64,000 bases of DNA from Phoebastria nigripes (Eukaryota > Chordata > Aves > Procellariiformes > Diomedeidae), in NCBI GenBank assembly GCA_035582835.1, contig JAYKAV010002519.1, forward strand, positions 186,001 to 250,000. Reading direction: 5' to 3'. The position numbers and the translations under genes were made by a program. Under the pieces are notes generated by a model. That model did not search any database. It saw nothing but the letters and a program-made list of their open reading frames with translations, and had not been told where the DNA came from. Positions 38,901 through 49,700 of the stretch are shown piece after piece. Position 1 is the first letter of the stretch, and each line of letters begins with the position of its first letter.

Positions 38901-38927
38901 GCTGCCTGCCCTGAATGCCAAAATACT
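32961..38927. other. Long gene-free stretch
   Basis: About 6 kb of AT-rich DNA. It contains a T/TTA-rich tract at 34388-34415, an exon-like minus-strand segment at 34411-34545 (see findings) and a pyrimidine tract with C16-T6-G7 at 35791-35853. I see no gene or named repeat. Confidence 0.5.
35791..35853. repeat. Polypyrimidine tract with C16-T6-G7
   Basis: A (TC)-rich tract followed by 16 C (35825-35840), six T (35841-35846) and seven G (35847-35853). Seven of the C residues can pair with the seven G across the six-T loop. Confidence 0.9.
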
Positions 38928-39020
38928 GTGGGCCGTATGTTCAGCTGGTGTAAGCTATCATACCTCAATAGAGTTACTCTGAACTACACCGAAACTGCAC
39001 CTGACCCTCAGTGCTCAGAG
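38928..39020. repeat. Ancient palindromic interspersed repeat, copy 1
   Basis: The block begins GGGCCGTATGTTCAGCTGG, continues TGTAAGCTATCATACC and then CAATAGAGTTACTCTGAAC, and ends TACACCGAAACTGCACCTGA. This matches the imperfect palindrome GGxCAGATxxTCAGCTGGTGTAA...CATTGA...TTACACCAGCTG that is common in reptile and bird DNA. A second copy lies at 40890. It is recognised from memory of the motif and I cannot give the family name. Confidence 0.5.
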
Positions 39021-39884
39021 GTGTTAGCACAAAACAGCTCATTTAAAACCTAAGGCCCTGAGGCCACTAGTAAAAAGCTGAAGCCCAACTTGCTGTCCTT
39101 TCTCATCTTCCATCGATTATACTCCTTACATGATTTAAAAAGAAAACAAATGTCTCCTATCTATTGTGATGCTATATTTGATAGGCTGTCAAATCTTGGA
39201 ATGAACGTAGCATCTTTAGATCAGAGCACAATTCCTCAATCCAAATTATTGCTGCAAATGTAGACACCAGGGAAATAGTATTCTGTGATTCCTAAGCTCT
39301 GGTGCACTCGGTTTTCTATTCAACTCAGAAACCTGTACTGTGGCACAGGTGGCTTGATATGTTAATCTCTGCAACCAGCAATCAGTTGTATAACCAAAGA
39401 AAGAATTAAACAATTGAAATACACCCTTCCCCCCCAATTACAGAATAGGACAGACCTGATTCTATGCTCTTCATATAGGCAAAACTTCCATGGTTATTAT
39501 CAGAGGTACGTCACCTATGTAAGGTTGCAATGTCACTAGTTGTGCCAGCTCTGGAGATTTTTCAGAAGTTTCATGTTATTTGATGTCTTATAGAAAATGC
39601 TACAGTGTTCTACAACATGCATCTGTTTCCTCTCACCTTTTCTCAGTGATTCTTTCTGAAGGAACAATGAGCTGGAAGCTACACAGCCTCCTTTGTTTTC
39701 ACGAACAGAGCTCTAATAAAGTGGGCATCACATTGTATATTTATTGGCCCTCATTTCTGACAAGGCAAAGTTCNTTTTGTCCCTATTATTCCCACAGCAG
39801 GCACCTTACTGCTTTGTTGGTTAGGTTTAAATTCCCAGCCGATTTACAGATTCTTAACCCTTCTCCTTCTTTGATGTTTTCTCC
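39021..39884. other. No gene recognised
   Basis: Unique-looking AT-rich sequence with short chance frames only. Confidence 0.5.
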
Positions 39885-40095
39885 ACTGATGCACTTCTAA
39901 AAAGATACCATATCTCCTCTCAGCCTTCAGGCTATGGAAGACTAAGACTTTCAGTTGCCCTGTATGAGACAGATTCGTTATTCCTCTTTTATCTTATCAC
40001 AGTCCTTCTTGACTCTTTTTCTTCTCAAGAACATCTTTACGTGATATGAGTGATTAGGAATGCATGCAGCATTCCAGCCATGTTTTCTACAATGG
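39885..40095 (-). mobile_element. Ancient CR1/L3-like LINE relic
   Basis: On the plus strand the order ATATCTCCTCTCAGCCTTCAG, GACTAAGACTTTCAG, TTATCACAGTCCTTCTTGAC and ATGCATGCAGCATTCCAGCCATG mirrors, in antisense, the CR1/L3 region coding 'LSLEKRRLRGDM ... LLERVQRRATKM ... YCSQLWS'. It is strongly decayed with no open frame, and the edges are approximate. Confidence 0.55.
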
Positions 40096-42251
40096 AACTA
40101 ACTTTTTCCTACCTCCTGCCCCTAACTGCCTGGTTCTTCACTACTCCTACCCTTTCCTCAAACTGAGCTCCTTTTCCTTGGCTGACAGCACAAAAATATG
40201 GCTGGCTGATACAAAATGCCTTGGACATACACACGTGCCTTGCATCTCCCAGCTTGGAGTCGCAGTCCCACATTCCTCCCCTTCGGTGGCAGCTGCCCGG
40301 AGGAGGGTCTGCCTCCATGGCTGCCTGAGGCCAGGGGAGGAGGAGGCAGCAGGCTGTTGATAACCGGGACTTGGCAGAACCTGTCTCAGGGCCCTCAAAG
40401 CTACTGCTCTGCAGGGTGGTTTTTCTGTACCCTCTTGTTGTTTCAGGATGTGAAAGAGCTCTTCCGCCAGAAGCCATTCAGCAGAAACCTCTTGCCCTGC
40501 TCTCACTAAAGTGGTTGGGGGATGAATACATAATGGCAAAGCTTCACTGTTTCCCACTCCCTCAGTCAAATGGGAGCACTAATCTGCATCGTCTCCCTGC
40601 TGCATGTTTGATATGATTAACTCTGTCTCCAACCGAGTGCCAGATACACACGCCGTGATCAGTGAGAGAGCTTCTCAGCCTGCCCAGAGGCCTCTGTTCA
40701 AGCTGTCCTACTTGGTGCATGAGTGCCAGCTCCTCTCCAAGAGCCCCTGCAAGGAACATTGCATCTGAGGAGGCCACAGCTGGAGAGTGACACACNTTCC
40801 CACACCAGCACAGCAGCCTGTGTCCTCCTCCATGTCTTTGAGCACCTGCAGGATTACATTTGACCTATATGGTGAGAAAGTATCTCTTCCACAGGTGTAA
40901 ACCAGCATAGCCCTGCTGACTGTGGAGGAGCTATGCTAAGTAACACTGGCAACAGATCTGGTCCTGTGATTATACTTGCAGAGATTTTGATTTGGGCAGA
41001 GCCCCAAAGGCAGACCTGCCACCGGCTTGCAGGATTCCTGCTTTACAGTTATGACACTAAGTCAGAAAGCTTAATGTGCTAATTTAACTGAGGGGGCCTG
41101 AATACATAATTATTTCTAGGAGATGAGCAACATATCAACTGCCAAGTAATAGTGTCCCCAGTGGACATCTAAAATTTTAGCGCTCTATTTCCTTCACACC
41201 ATTTTTTTTCCAATCCTTAAGAAACAAACAAACCTGCAACCAACAGTCTGCATTTTTCATTTCAACTACCTACCTTCAGCTACTCTTTTGACAGTACAGA
41301 TTTAATCAGATTTCTGTATTTAAAGTGACAATTTAGCTACAGCACAGAGCACAGGGGACAGACTTTGACACGTAATTCCCCTTTCACCACTGGAACCCTG
41401 CATTCAGTACCCAGTTTAGGATGTAAGTGATTTGCTGTCTCATTTGAATCTCCCTTACTTGCTTATCTGCATCACAGAACCTGCGGCATGTGTCACCATC
41501 ATTTCTGCTTTAAAGGTGCGGTGACCAGCTTCATTCCCACTAGATAATTCTCATGAGTCACTTCCCCAACACATTTGTCATTACGAATACTCAAGTTCAG
41601 CAGAAATCAAATCCTCAGCCAATGCAAAATCAGTGTCCTTTCGTGAAATTCAATGAACTATTCTGATTTATGCCACAGAGCATAAATCTGCAGATGAGGG
41701 ACTTGTATCAGTTATGGCCTTCAGGCCTCTCAGATGCTAGGATCAAGACCTGGAAATAACAATCAGTTCAAACTCAAAGCTTCTAAACAGACTATCCTTT
41801 CCCCTAAACTCAAGGGCTCATTTACATAAGGTCCATATCGAAGTGAGCTTGGGTGTGGACACTCAGTGCAAGATAGCAGTGCATTTTCCCATTTGTCTCA
41901 TATCAGAAGAGAGTGGAAATACGTTTAAACAGATTAGGGAAAAACACACCAAATGAAGAATAAAAATGTATACAGGTGGAGTTCATTTTGGATATATTTT
42001 GCTTCAAATTCACACCTTGCTGAATTCCCACATAACTGTCCTGCCTACAAAGTCTGAGTCCATTCATAGCCAATGCCAATGGCTGCAAAGGTACCAAGAC
42101 TGAACTAGCCCCTGCAGAAGAGGTAAGAAAGCAAATTTAAACCTTCACCTCTCCTACCCCTTCAGCTGTTGTGTAAAAGCATGGACCTTTGTTAGGCTTA
42201 ACTCAAGATTTGACTTCCAGGTTGATTTAAACTTGATGTTAGGGCAGAAGC
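40096..42251. other. No gene recognised; GC-rich patch and old repeat
   Basis: A GC-rich patch at about 40240-40500 carries overlapping frames of 97 to 140 codons on both strands with no recognised domain. Within it, a pyrimidine tract ending TTGTTGTTTCAG at about 40446 precedes a short open stretch ending in TAA, which looks like an acceptor and terminal exon but is unsupported. An old palindromic repeat lies at 40890-40973 (separate entry). The rest is ordinary AT-rich DNA. Confidence 0.45.
40890..40973. repeat. Ancient palindromic interspersed repeat, copy 2
   Basis: GGTGTAAACCAGCATAG is followed by CTGCTGACTGTGGAGGAG, CTATGCTAAGTAACACTGG and AACAGATCTGGTCC. AGCATAG (40904-40910) and CTATGCT (40931-40937) form the core inverted arms. 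It is the same motif as at 38928, about 2 kb away, in the same general arrangement. Confidence 0.55.
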
Positions 42252-42441
42252 AGAGTTGTGGTGGGTTGACCCTGGCTGGACGCCAGGTGCCCACCAAAGC
42301 CACTCTATCACTCCCCTCCTCAGCTGGACAGGGGAGAGAAAATATGACAAAAGGCTCGTGGGTCAAGATAAGGACAGGGAGANATCATTCACCAATTACC
42401 ATNATGGGCAAAACAGACTTGACTTGGGGAAATTAGTTTAA

Positions 42442-42447
42442 TTTATT
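42442..42447 (-). terminator. LTR polyadenylation signal AATAAA
   Basis: AATAAA on the minus strand within the family-A LTR, conserved at the same place in the copy at 52434. Confidence 0.6.
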
Positions 42448-43197
42448 ACCAATCAAAATCAGAGTAGGATAATAAGAAATAAAAACTAAATCTTAAAACA
42501 CCTTCCCCCCACCCCTCCCTTCTTCCCAGGCTCAACTTCACTCCCAATTTCTCTACCTCCTCCCCCCGAGCGGCGCAGGGGGACAGGGAGCAGGGGTTGC
42601 AGTCAGTTCATCACATGTTGTCTCTGCTGCTCCTTCCTCCTCAGGGGGAAGACTCCTCACACTCTTCCCCTGCTCTAGCGTGGGGTCCCTCCCACGGGAG
42701 ACGGTCCTCCACGAACTTCCCATGGGCTGCAGTTCTTCACAAACTGCTCCAGCGTGGGTCCCTTCCACAGGGTGCAGTCCTTCAGGAACAGACTGCTCCA
42801 GCGTGGGTCCCCAACGGAGTCACAAGTCCTGCCAGCAAACCTGCTCCAGCGTGTGCACCTCTCTCCATGGGTCCACAGGTACTGCCAGGAGCCTGCTCCA
42901 GCATGGGCTTCCCACAGGCTCACAGCCTCCTTCAGGCCTCCATCTGCTCTAGCATGGGGTCCTCCACGGGCTGCAGGTGGATATCTGCTCCACTGTGGAC
43001 CTCCATGGGCTGCAGGGGGGCAGCCTGCCTCACCTTGGTCTTCACCCCGGGCTGCAGGGGAATCTCTGCTCCGGCACCTAGAGCACCTCCTCCCCCTCCT
43101 TCTTCCCTGACCTTGGTGTCTGCAGAGTTGTTTCTCTCACATATTCTCACTCCTCTCTTCAGCTGCAGTTGCTGTTGTGCAGCAGTCTTTACTCTTC

Positions 43198-43205
43198 TTA
43201 AATAT
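43198..43205 (-). promoter_or_regulatory. LTR TATA-like box
   Basis: ATATTTAA on the minus strand, followed by GAAGAGTAAAGACTGCTG. It is conserved in the sister LTR (52599-52606). Confidence 0.5.
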
Positions 43206-43384
43206 GTTATCGCAGAGGCGCTACCACTGTTGCTGATGGGCTCAGCCTTGACCAGCAGTGAGTCTGTCTTGGAGCCGTCTGACATTGGCTCTATCGGACA
43301 CAGGGGAAGCTTCTAGGAGCTTCTCACAGAAGCCACTCCTGTAGCCCCCTCACTACCAAAACCTTGCCATGCAAACCCAACACA

Positions 43385-43854
43385 AGAGTGTTTATTCAAG
43401 AAGCCAGCATGATGTCCTTTTTTCATGTACGAAGTCTAAACAGTTACTGAGCACTGGGATACTGAATTACTAAGTGAAATATTAATGTTATGCCTACAGC
43501 TGTATCATAACTTGCGTGAGTGGAGCTTACGTGAAGTTCTAGGTTATTTGGGGAATGAGTTACTGAACAACTGTAATAGTTCCTTGCAGGTTAACTAACA
43601 TGGAGTGATGGAGAAAAGAAGTCTTTTCTTCCTGCTGGAGTTTACTCTGACNCCCACTGTAGTTCCTGAATTACCTGCTGTCTAACTTCCAGTCTGCAGA
43701 AAAACACAGTTTATGTTGCCATTGGTATACTAAATGGAAAATACTGTGAATGTTATGGTAGTCATATATATGTGGGTTTATATTTGTATATAAGGTTTGG
43801 AGCATTTATCTTCTGAAGTTTTTTATTGTTTGTTACAGCTGAGTGCTGAGTCTC
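43385..43854. other. No gene recognised
   Basis: Spacer between a solo LTR and an old LINE relic, beginning with the AGAGT target-site copy. Confidence 0.5.
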
Positions 43855-44112
43855 TTTTAATCTTTCCTTATATCGCAGTCCCTCCATCTTCACGATTATT
43901 ATCCATTGCTCTTCTCTGAACTCCATCCAGTTTGTCTACATTTTTCAGGAAATGAGGTGCCTAAAGCTCTCAGTGCAATATTCCAGGTTCAGTCTCACTA
44001 TACAGATAGGGTCTATTATCTCCCTGCTCCATGAGAGGCATAAATATCTCTGCTTTATGCAGCTCAAGGTTGAAATGGTCCTTTAGCTGCCATGTTACTT
44101 TGCAAATATATT
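43855..44112 (-). mobile_element. Ancient CR1/L3-like LINE relic
   Basis: In antisense the plus strand shows the standard CR1/L3 series: ATTGCTCTTCTCTGAACTCC (the 'LLERVQRRAT' region), CCAGTTTGTCTACATTTTTC, then GAAATGAGGTGCCTAAAGCTC, CAATATTCCAGGTTCAGTCTC and ATTATCTCCCTGCTCC. These appear in the right order and spacing. All frames are broken. It is one of the clearest of the old LINE relics here. Confidence 0.75.
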
Positions 44113-46136
44113 TGATAAATAAGATTAAAAAAAAAGATTTAGGAGAAGAAAAAACACAATAAAAAGCACTAGGTGCTGACACAACTGGCAAGTAATAATT
44201 ACCATTCTGACATTAAAAGAAGGTTATCATCCTTATCTCCCACCATAACAAACATCCTGGTATGAGCTGATTTAACTAAATTAGTCTTCCCTAGTGTTAG
44301 TTATCTGTGATTTAACTGCTCTGCAAATTATCTAAAAATCTTCATAAAACTTAGAAACACTGATAATTCTTAAATAATCATAAGTAAATAATATAGGTTA
44401 TTAATTATTAAAAATCACTGATTCCAGTAAAATAGTGTATGCAGCATATATGAACATTCCTGAGAACACTGAGCCAGATAACCTCAGATATGAGAACATT
44501 TGAGTGTGCAAACAAAGCTGTCCCAAAGTCATTTAAGTCTTTTATCATACCACAAAATTAAGGGATTAAAAGAACCTACTGAAAAAAAATATATATTCTG
44601 AGATTGCTATTAATTGTGACAGGATCCAACACCTCAGCTGGGATTTGAGACTCCTGTTTTAGCTGCTGTCCTGAAGAGTCTGTGTTCCAGAAGCAAAGTC
44701 CTGCCCCGACCCACCAGTGAGGTAAGTGGGGCTACAGAGGACTGGGATCGAGGTTCTCTTTATACAATTTTATGTTCATATTGCAGCCAAATGGTTCATA
44801 ACTACATATAATTATTCCAGTTACTGAGTTTAGATACCAAATGTATGTGCAAATATGCCTACCTTTACATGCCTTACCCTGCAAGGGACAAAACAATCCC
44901 TTAAAGCTGATGCTTAAGTTCTCCATAGGACCAGCACAAGAATTATATCCTTTACCCTCTCCAGAGGTACAGCAGCCCACATAAAACTAACACTTTGACC
45001 CTCGCTCCTGGGTTCCTAGGGAACAGCAGGGAATTTTAGACATTTCTGTCCACAGGTGCAGGGCTGACTTGTTGTTAGGGAGATGACACTTTGGTCAAAA
45101 CTATACAGACTTTCCTCCGACAAGAAGTGCCTGGCAATGCGGGGCCCTGCCCACTCACCCACGAAATGGGCAAACTGGCTTCTGGACTCACTGCAGCCTC
45201 AGACGCCTGCATCCTTCTGCATGCTCTGACTTCTCGTTTCCCAGTTCTTACGCCAGAACACTGCCCCTTGGCGCAGCCAGGAACGTGAGCACGGTGGGGA
45301 CCCGAAGGGAGCTGCCAGGAGTCAGATTTGGGTTCCAGAGTTTGGCACATGAGATGCGTGTGGGTATTTTCCATCTGACCACTGCTGGAGTTAAAAACAA
45401 AAGCACTTCTGGAAAAGGAGGCCAAGATGTAGCAACAATTCTGTATCATCAGGCTGCATCGTTTATCGGAGCGAATGGAGCTGCTTTGTTCTGCTGGAGT
45501 TTAAAATGGAATAATTTCCCATGCCCCCCTCTACCTGCAATCCTATGTGGAAGAAGCAGCAATAAAAAAAAACAATGCTGAAGGACCAAAAGGACTTCTC
45601 TCATGCTGAGCACAGGTATCTGGGGCAGGAGCACATTGATTTATATGTTGTATTTCTGCTTTCCGTCACATGGGCTTTATGAGGAACCATAAAATGAAAG
45701 ACAGAGTAATTAAGAAAGAAGTCATATAAGATCTAAGAAAGAGTTGTTGTTTCTGCTGCTTGGCATCTCTGCATACTCAACTAAGGCATACGTTAGTTCA
45801 CTGGGGCTCCTACATGTTACATGGATAATTCTGTAGTTATTCAGAAAGAAGCATAATATTAAAAAAAGGAGAGAAAAAAAGACTGGTGAAGCCCAGTCAG
45901 CAAAGACTAAAAGGACAGAAATTTGTTTCCCCACTGTGGCAGTTGGCATAGTTAAAATGAAATAAAGGGAAAAAAATAACATATTTTCCTGATAAATAAG
46001 CTGGTGAAAATTATCCCCTACTAGACCACAAGAAGGAAAAACAGACTTAGGCTTTTATGAATCACAGGTAATTCCCTGGAATGCTCCAGGCCTAACCTGG
46101 CTCCTCTCTGCTCCTTATTCAGAGCAAAATTGTACA
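44113..46136. other. No gene recognised
   Basis: AT-rich DNA with a moderately GC-rich part at about 45000-45330. The frames there (65 to 124 codons on both strands) overlap and show no known domain. Nothing else stands out. Confidence 0.5.
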
Positions 46137-46378
46137 GTTACTGTCCTGGTTTCAGCTGGGATAGAGTTAATTTTTTTCCTAGTAGCTGGTATAGTGCTAT
46201 GTTTTGGATTTAGTATGAGCATAATGTTGATAACACGCTGATGTTTTTAGTTGTTGAGAAGTAGTCTACTAGTGAAGGACTTTTCAGCTTCCCATGCTCT
46301 GCCAGGTGCACAAGAAGCTGGGAGGGAGCATAGCCAGGACAGCTGACCCAACTGNCCAACGGGGTATTCCATACCATG

Positions 46379-46401
46379 TGACGTCATGCTCAGCATATAA
46401 A
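46379..46401 (+). promoter_or_regulatory. LTR promoter: CRE and TATA box
   Basis: TGACGTCA at 46379-46386 and TATAAA at 46396-46401, the same arrangement as in the copy at 28157. CRE sites bind CREB/ATF factors; use of this one is inferred. Confidence 0.8.
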
Positions 46402-46582
46402 GCTGGGGGAAGCAGAAAGAAGGGGGGACGTTCGGAGTGATGGCGTTTGTCTTCCCAAGTAACCGTTATACGTGATGGAGCCCTGCTTTCCTGGAGGTGG
46501 CTGAACACCTGCCTGCCGGTGGGAAGTAGTGAAGGAATTTCCTTGTTTTGCNTTGCTTGCGTGCACGGCTTTTGCTTTACCT

Positions 46583-46588
46583 ATTAAA
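46583..46588 (+). terminator. LTR polyadenylation signal ATTAAA
   Basis: ATTAAA in CCTATTAAACGGTC, matching the position in the sister LTR. Confidence 0.65.
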
Positions 46589-46719
46589 CGGTCTTTATCT
46601 CAACCCATGAGTTTTCTCACTTTTACCCTTCNGATTCTCTCCCCCATCCCACCGTGGGGGAGTGAGCGAGCAGCTGGGTGGTGCTGAGTTGCTGGCTGGG
46701 GTTAAACCACGACAGTTAC

Positions 46720-49700
46720 TTATCTTTCCTTAAAAGACTTTTCGGTCCCGCAATGCAGACAGTGTTGCAAAATATAGGTAAGCCCTGAAGTGTAGTGAAT
46801 TTTAGAAGATAATTCAGATGAGCTCAAAGGACAGATTACATGGTCCTGTTAGCACTCACCTACTGCAGAGAAGGGGAAAGGTGAATAAAGGATTATGAGA
46901 AGAGACTGCAGAATAGAAGACTTTCTGCTTACTGTCATTATGTTTTATTTTAATAAAGTTCCTCTTGTCTTGTCCTATCAACAATGAACTATCTATCTTC
47001 CAAGGCAGTCACTTAGTGTCTGATTTTGGGAAGCAGTGTAATTTATTGACACATTTTGCAGAAGATTGGCACTGGTAGGAAATCACTTTCTCAGAAAAAA
47101 ATTCAATATTTTAAGTACACTATTGCTTCAAGTATAGATTCCAAGTTTTATCTAAAAAGTTATCATGAACTAAATATGTTCATAAGAGGTATTAAGACAA
47201 TAGGTACATTCTTGTTTTTATAATTTGAAAACATTCTATTTTCATTAAGAGCTTCATATATTTTGTTAGAAAACAGATGAAGCTATTCCAACAGAAAAGT
47301 GAACTCTTTCATTTGAAAATGTGNTACATTTATAACTGTGATTTTAAAAAAAAAAGTCTACATGGGAAGTTTGTCAAAATTGGTGATTTAATCTTTCCTA
47401 TTGTTTGTTTTTTTTTTTTAATCACTCCCCTCTCTGTAGACATCCAGTTAAATATTTCCAAACAGCTTTATCATTTTTCATGCTTTATTCACTTTTAAAA
47501 GTGCTCTTTGGCAAACAGCACCCTTGAAAGCTATGGGGAACCAAGTTAAATGTAGAATTCATTTATATAAATGCTTGCATGAAAANGCCAAAGCACCTCA
47601 CTCATCTCACCCCCATTATCATCATTCAGTATAGTTCATATGCAATTTAACAGTCTAGAAAGCAGCTGCACATTTTGTGCAGGAGAAAGGAAACCAGAAA
47701 AACAGTGGTGAGATTCCCTAAAAGGTAGAAACATAACTTTGATAATGAACAGAAAGTCCTGTCCATCAGATGAAGGTTGCATTTGACTGCATACCAGTCA
47801 AATAAAAAACCTCAATACCTTGAAATTGGGCTAAGATTTTCTGGCCTTTCTTTTCAAATAGTTAGTTTTTCAAACCTCATCCTATGACAGAGATGTGATA
47901 CAATGTTATTCCAGTATACAACTGAGGTAAACAACAGAAAAACCATTGGGGATTTTTTTGAGGTTTTTTTGGTTTGGTTTGGTTTTTTGTGTTTTTTTTT
48001 TTTTGTCTGTGAAAGGAGATATTCCTGTAGTACAGCTTTGTTTCTGCATGTAGTAATGGCATGTCTTTTCCTTCCCAATGTGTCAGTGTGATTATTTTAA
48101 CTGTAACTTAGATGTATCCAGCCCCACAATATTGCTCAATGATTGACCCTCTAAAGTATAGCAGGTCCAGCCCCACCTCCTGTCCATGCACCTCTTCCAT
48201 GAGTCATTCGTGAAGCTACGTAATATGCAGGTCACTTATTAAATTACTCCAAGCCTGAAAATAGGGAGAATGATGTAAAAGTAAGGGATAGGATATTTAA
48301 TTGAAAAAGTTGTCCAAAGGGTTGCAGGGAACATAAGTCATCATATATCTCAAAGGATACTTCTAGTCATTCTCCTGTTCATGATTCCGACTGCTTCCAC
48401 TTCTGACCAGTACTGCCCTTTGGCATCACCCTGATGGGGTGCAAATCCTCAGCCATGCATAGGTGAGTGTCTGCTCCGCAATATCAACTGCCTGGGTCAC
48501 TCTGCCTCCTAAACCTTTGTTCTTTGTTCAGTCTAGTCATGGGAAGCCTCTGTAAATTGTCACCTGTCAAACAAATCAGAAGAGCTATGGCTTTCATAAA
48601 TCAAGGCAACCTGGGGGTTATGTCAGAAGGTGTTGGTGAATTTAGACTGGAATTCTGCCAGAGACTCTGAGAAGTGGCTGTGCACAGAGTATTTTACATG
48701 GGTTATTTTCACAAAAGAGGTCCGGAAGAGGGAGCTGAGGGCAGAAAACTTCATGAACTATGAAGTTATCACAAAAAGGCTACATCTTTGGGTAACTCTA
48801 GCTGAATTTGTTCTGTTCTGAACGCTAGCAAGAGTATAAGATTGTCTTGATATGAAATATCAGGTGTCTAAACTGGCTCTGCTTAAAAAAAGTGTGTGAT
48901 TTACTATATGTAAAGTTATAAAATACACTCCCACTGGTAGAGGAATTTTTTTCAGCTAGCAGAAGAGATTGAATATTTAAGTATAAGAAAATTGTACAGG
49001 TTATTCCCCATACATAGCCCTAACCCTCTTCTCTAGTTTTGGGGTGCATGTACAAATGCTGAAATCAGCCAAACACCCATTGTAGGCCAAAGCAGCATTT
49101 CAGGAATATAGTTTATTCGCTATATTCCAAAAACTAGCAGGTTTTTTAAGAATTTTGACTAGATTTTAGAGTCTCAAAATGAGGATATTTAGTGTTTTAC
49201 CATACACTATCTTCAATACTTTCCTCTTCTTCCTCCCCACAAAATGTAACACATGATCAGGATAGGAGAAGAGAGACCAAGACAGAAAACAACAATGCTT
49301 CTAATTAAGCTTTTTGAGTGGACTGTGTTGATGGGTGTACCAGAATTCTGCATACAGACTACAGANCCTGTTCCAGGAAATTACAACTCATGGTAATCTC
49401 ATTGTTTTAGAGCAGATGGAGAAAATGGAGAATTTTCTCATATGGCACCATTTCTGCTTATTTCTNCAGAGTGTTTTAAAGTTCTTTTGCTTTCTGACTA
49501 CCATAGATATATTGTCTGCCTTTCAATAAAAAATAAACTGATATCACACAAAAGTCAGGGAGGATAATGCCATGATGGGGCTGGCAGATCTGTCATGGGA
49601 AACCAGCAAAAACTTGTGCTTTTGCTGCATCCCCGATCTTCTTGCTGGAGTTAGCATTGTGTTCTTATTGATTTCTCACCTTCCTGGCTCACTGCAATAA

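Larger units (their letters stand above)
42257..43384 (-). mobile_element. Solo LTR, family A, copy 1 (endogenous retrovirus)
   Basis: A complete solo LTR of 1128 bases on the minus strand. On the plus strand it begins TGTGGTGGGTTGACCCTGG and ends GCAAACCCAACACA, so the element reads TGTGTTGGG...CCACA. AGAGT flanks it on both sides (42252-42256 and 43385-43389), an exact 5-bp target-site duplication. No viral internal sequence remains. Motifs on the element's own strand are an ATATTTAA TATA-like box (43205-43198) and AATAAA (42447-42442). A GC-rich degenerate tandem array with a CTGGAGCAG core occupies the middle (about 42660-43085 on the plus strand). It keeps a stretch between the TATA-like box and the U3 body (containing TAGCGCCTCTGC) that is missing from the copy at 52434. 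Open frames up to 239 codons cross it but are not known viral genes. Confidence 0.93.
46142..46714 (+). mobile_element. Solo LTR, family B, copy 2 (endogenous retrovirus)
   Basis: A complete 573-base solo LTR in plus orientation, beginning TGTCCTGGTTTCAGCTGGGA and ending GGTTAAACCACGACA. The target-site duplication is GTTAC at 46137-46141 and 46715-46719, with one further matching A if the terminal base is shared. It supplies the sequence hidden by n bases in copy 1. That hidden middle includes a G-rich GAAAGAAGGGGGGACG stretch just after the TATA box and a coding-like but short leader. CRE, TATA and ATTAAA are all conserved. No internal viral genes remain next to it. Three ambiguous bases (46355, 46552, 46632) are unusually many for so short a stretch. 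Confidence 0.95.

Noticed and set aside
42597..43316. 239-codon plus-strand frame, the second-longest open frame in the window
   Set aside because: It lies within a solo LTR, antisense to it, and is made of the LTR's tandem units. It is not a host gene.
28157..46714. A provirus bounded by the two family-B LTRs
   Set aside because: Each copy has its own complete 5-bp duplication on both sides, and the 17 kb between them holds no viral coding sequence.
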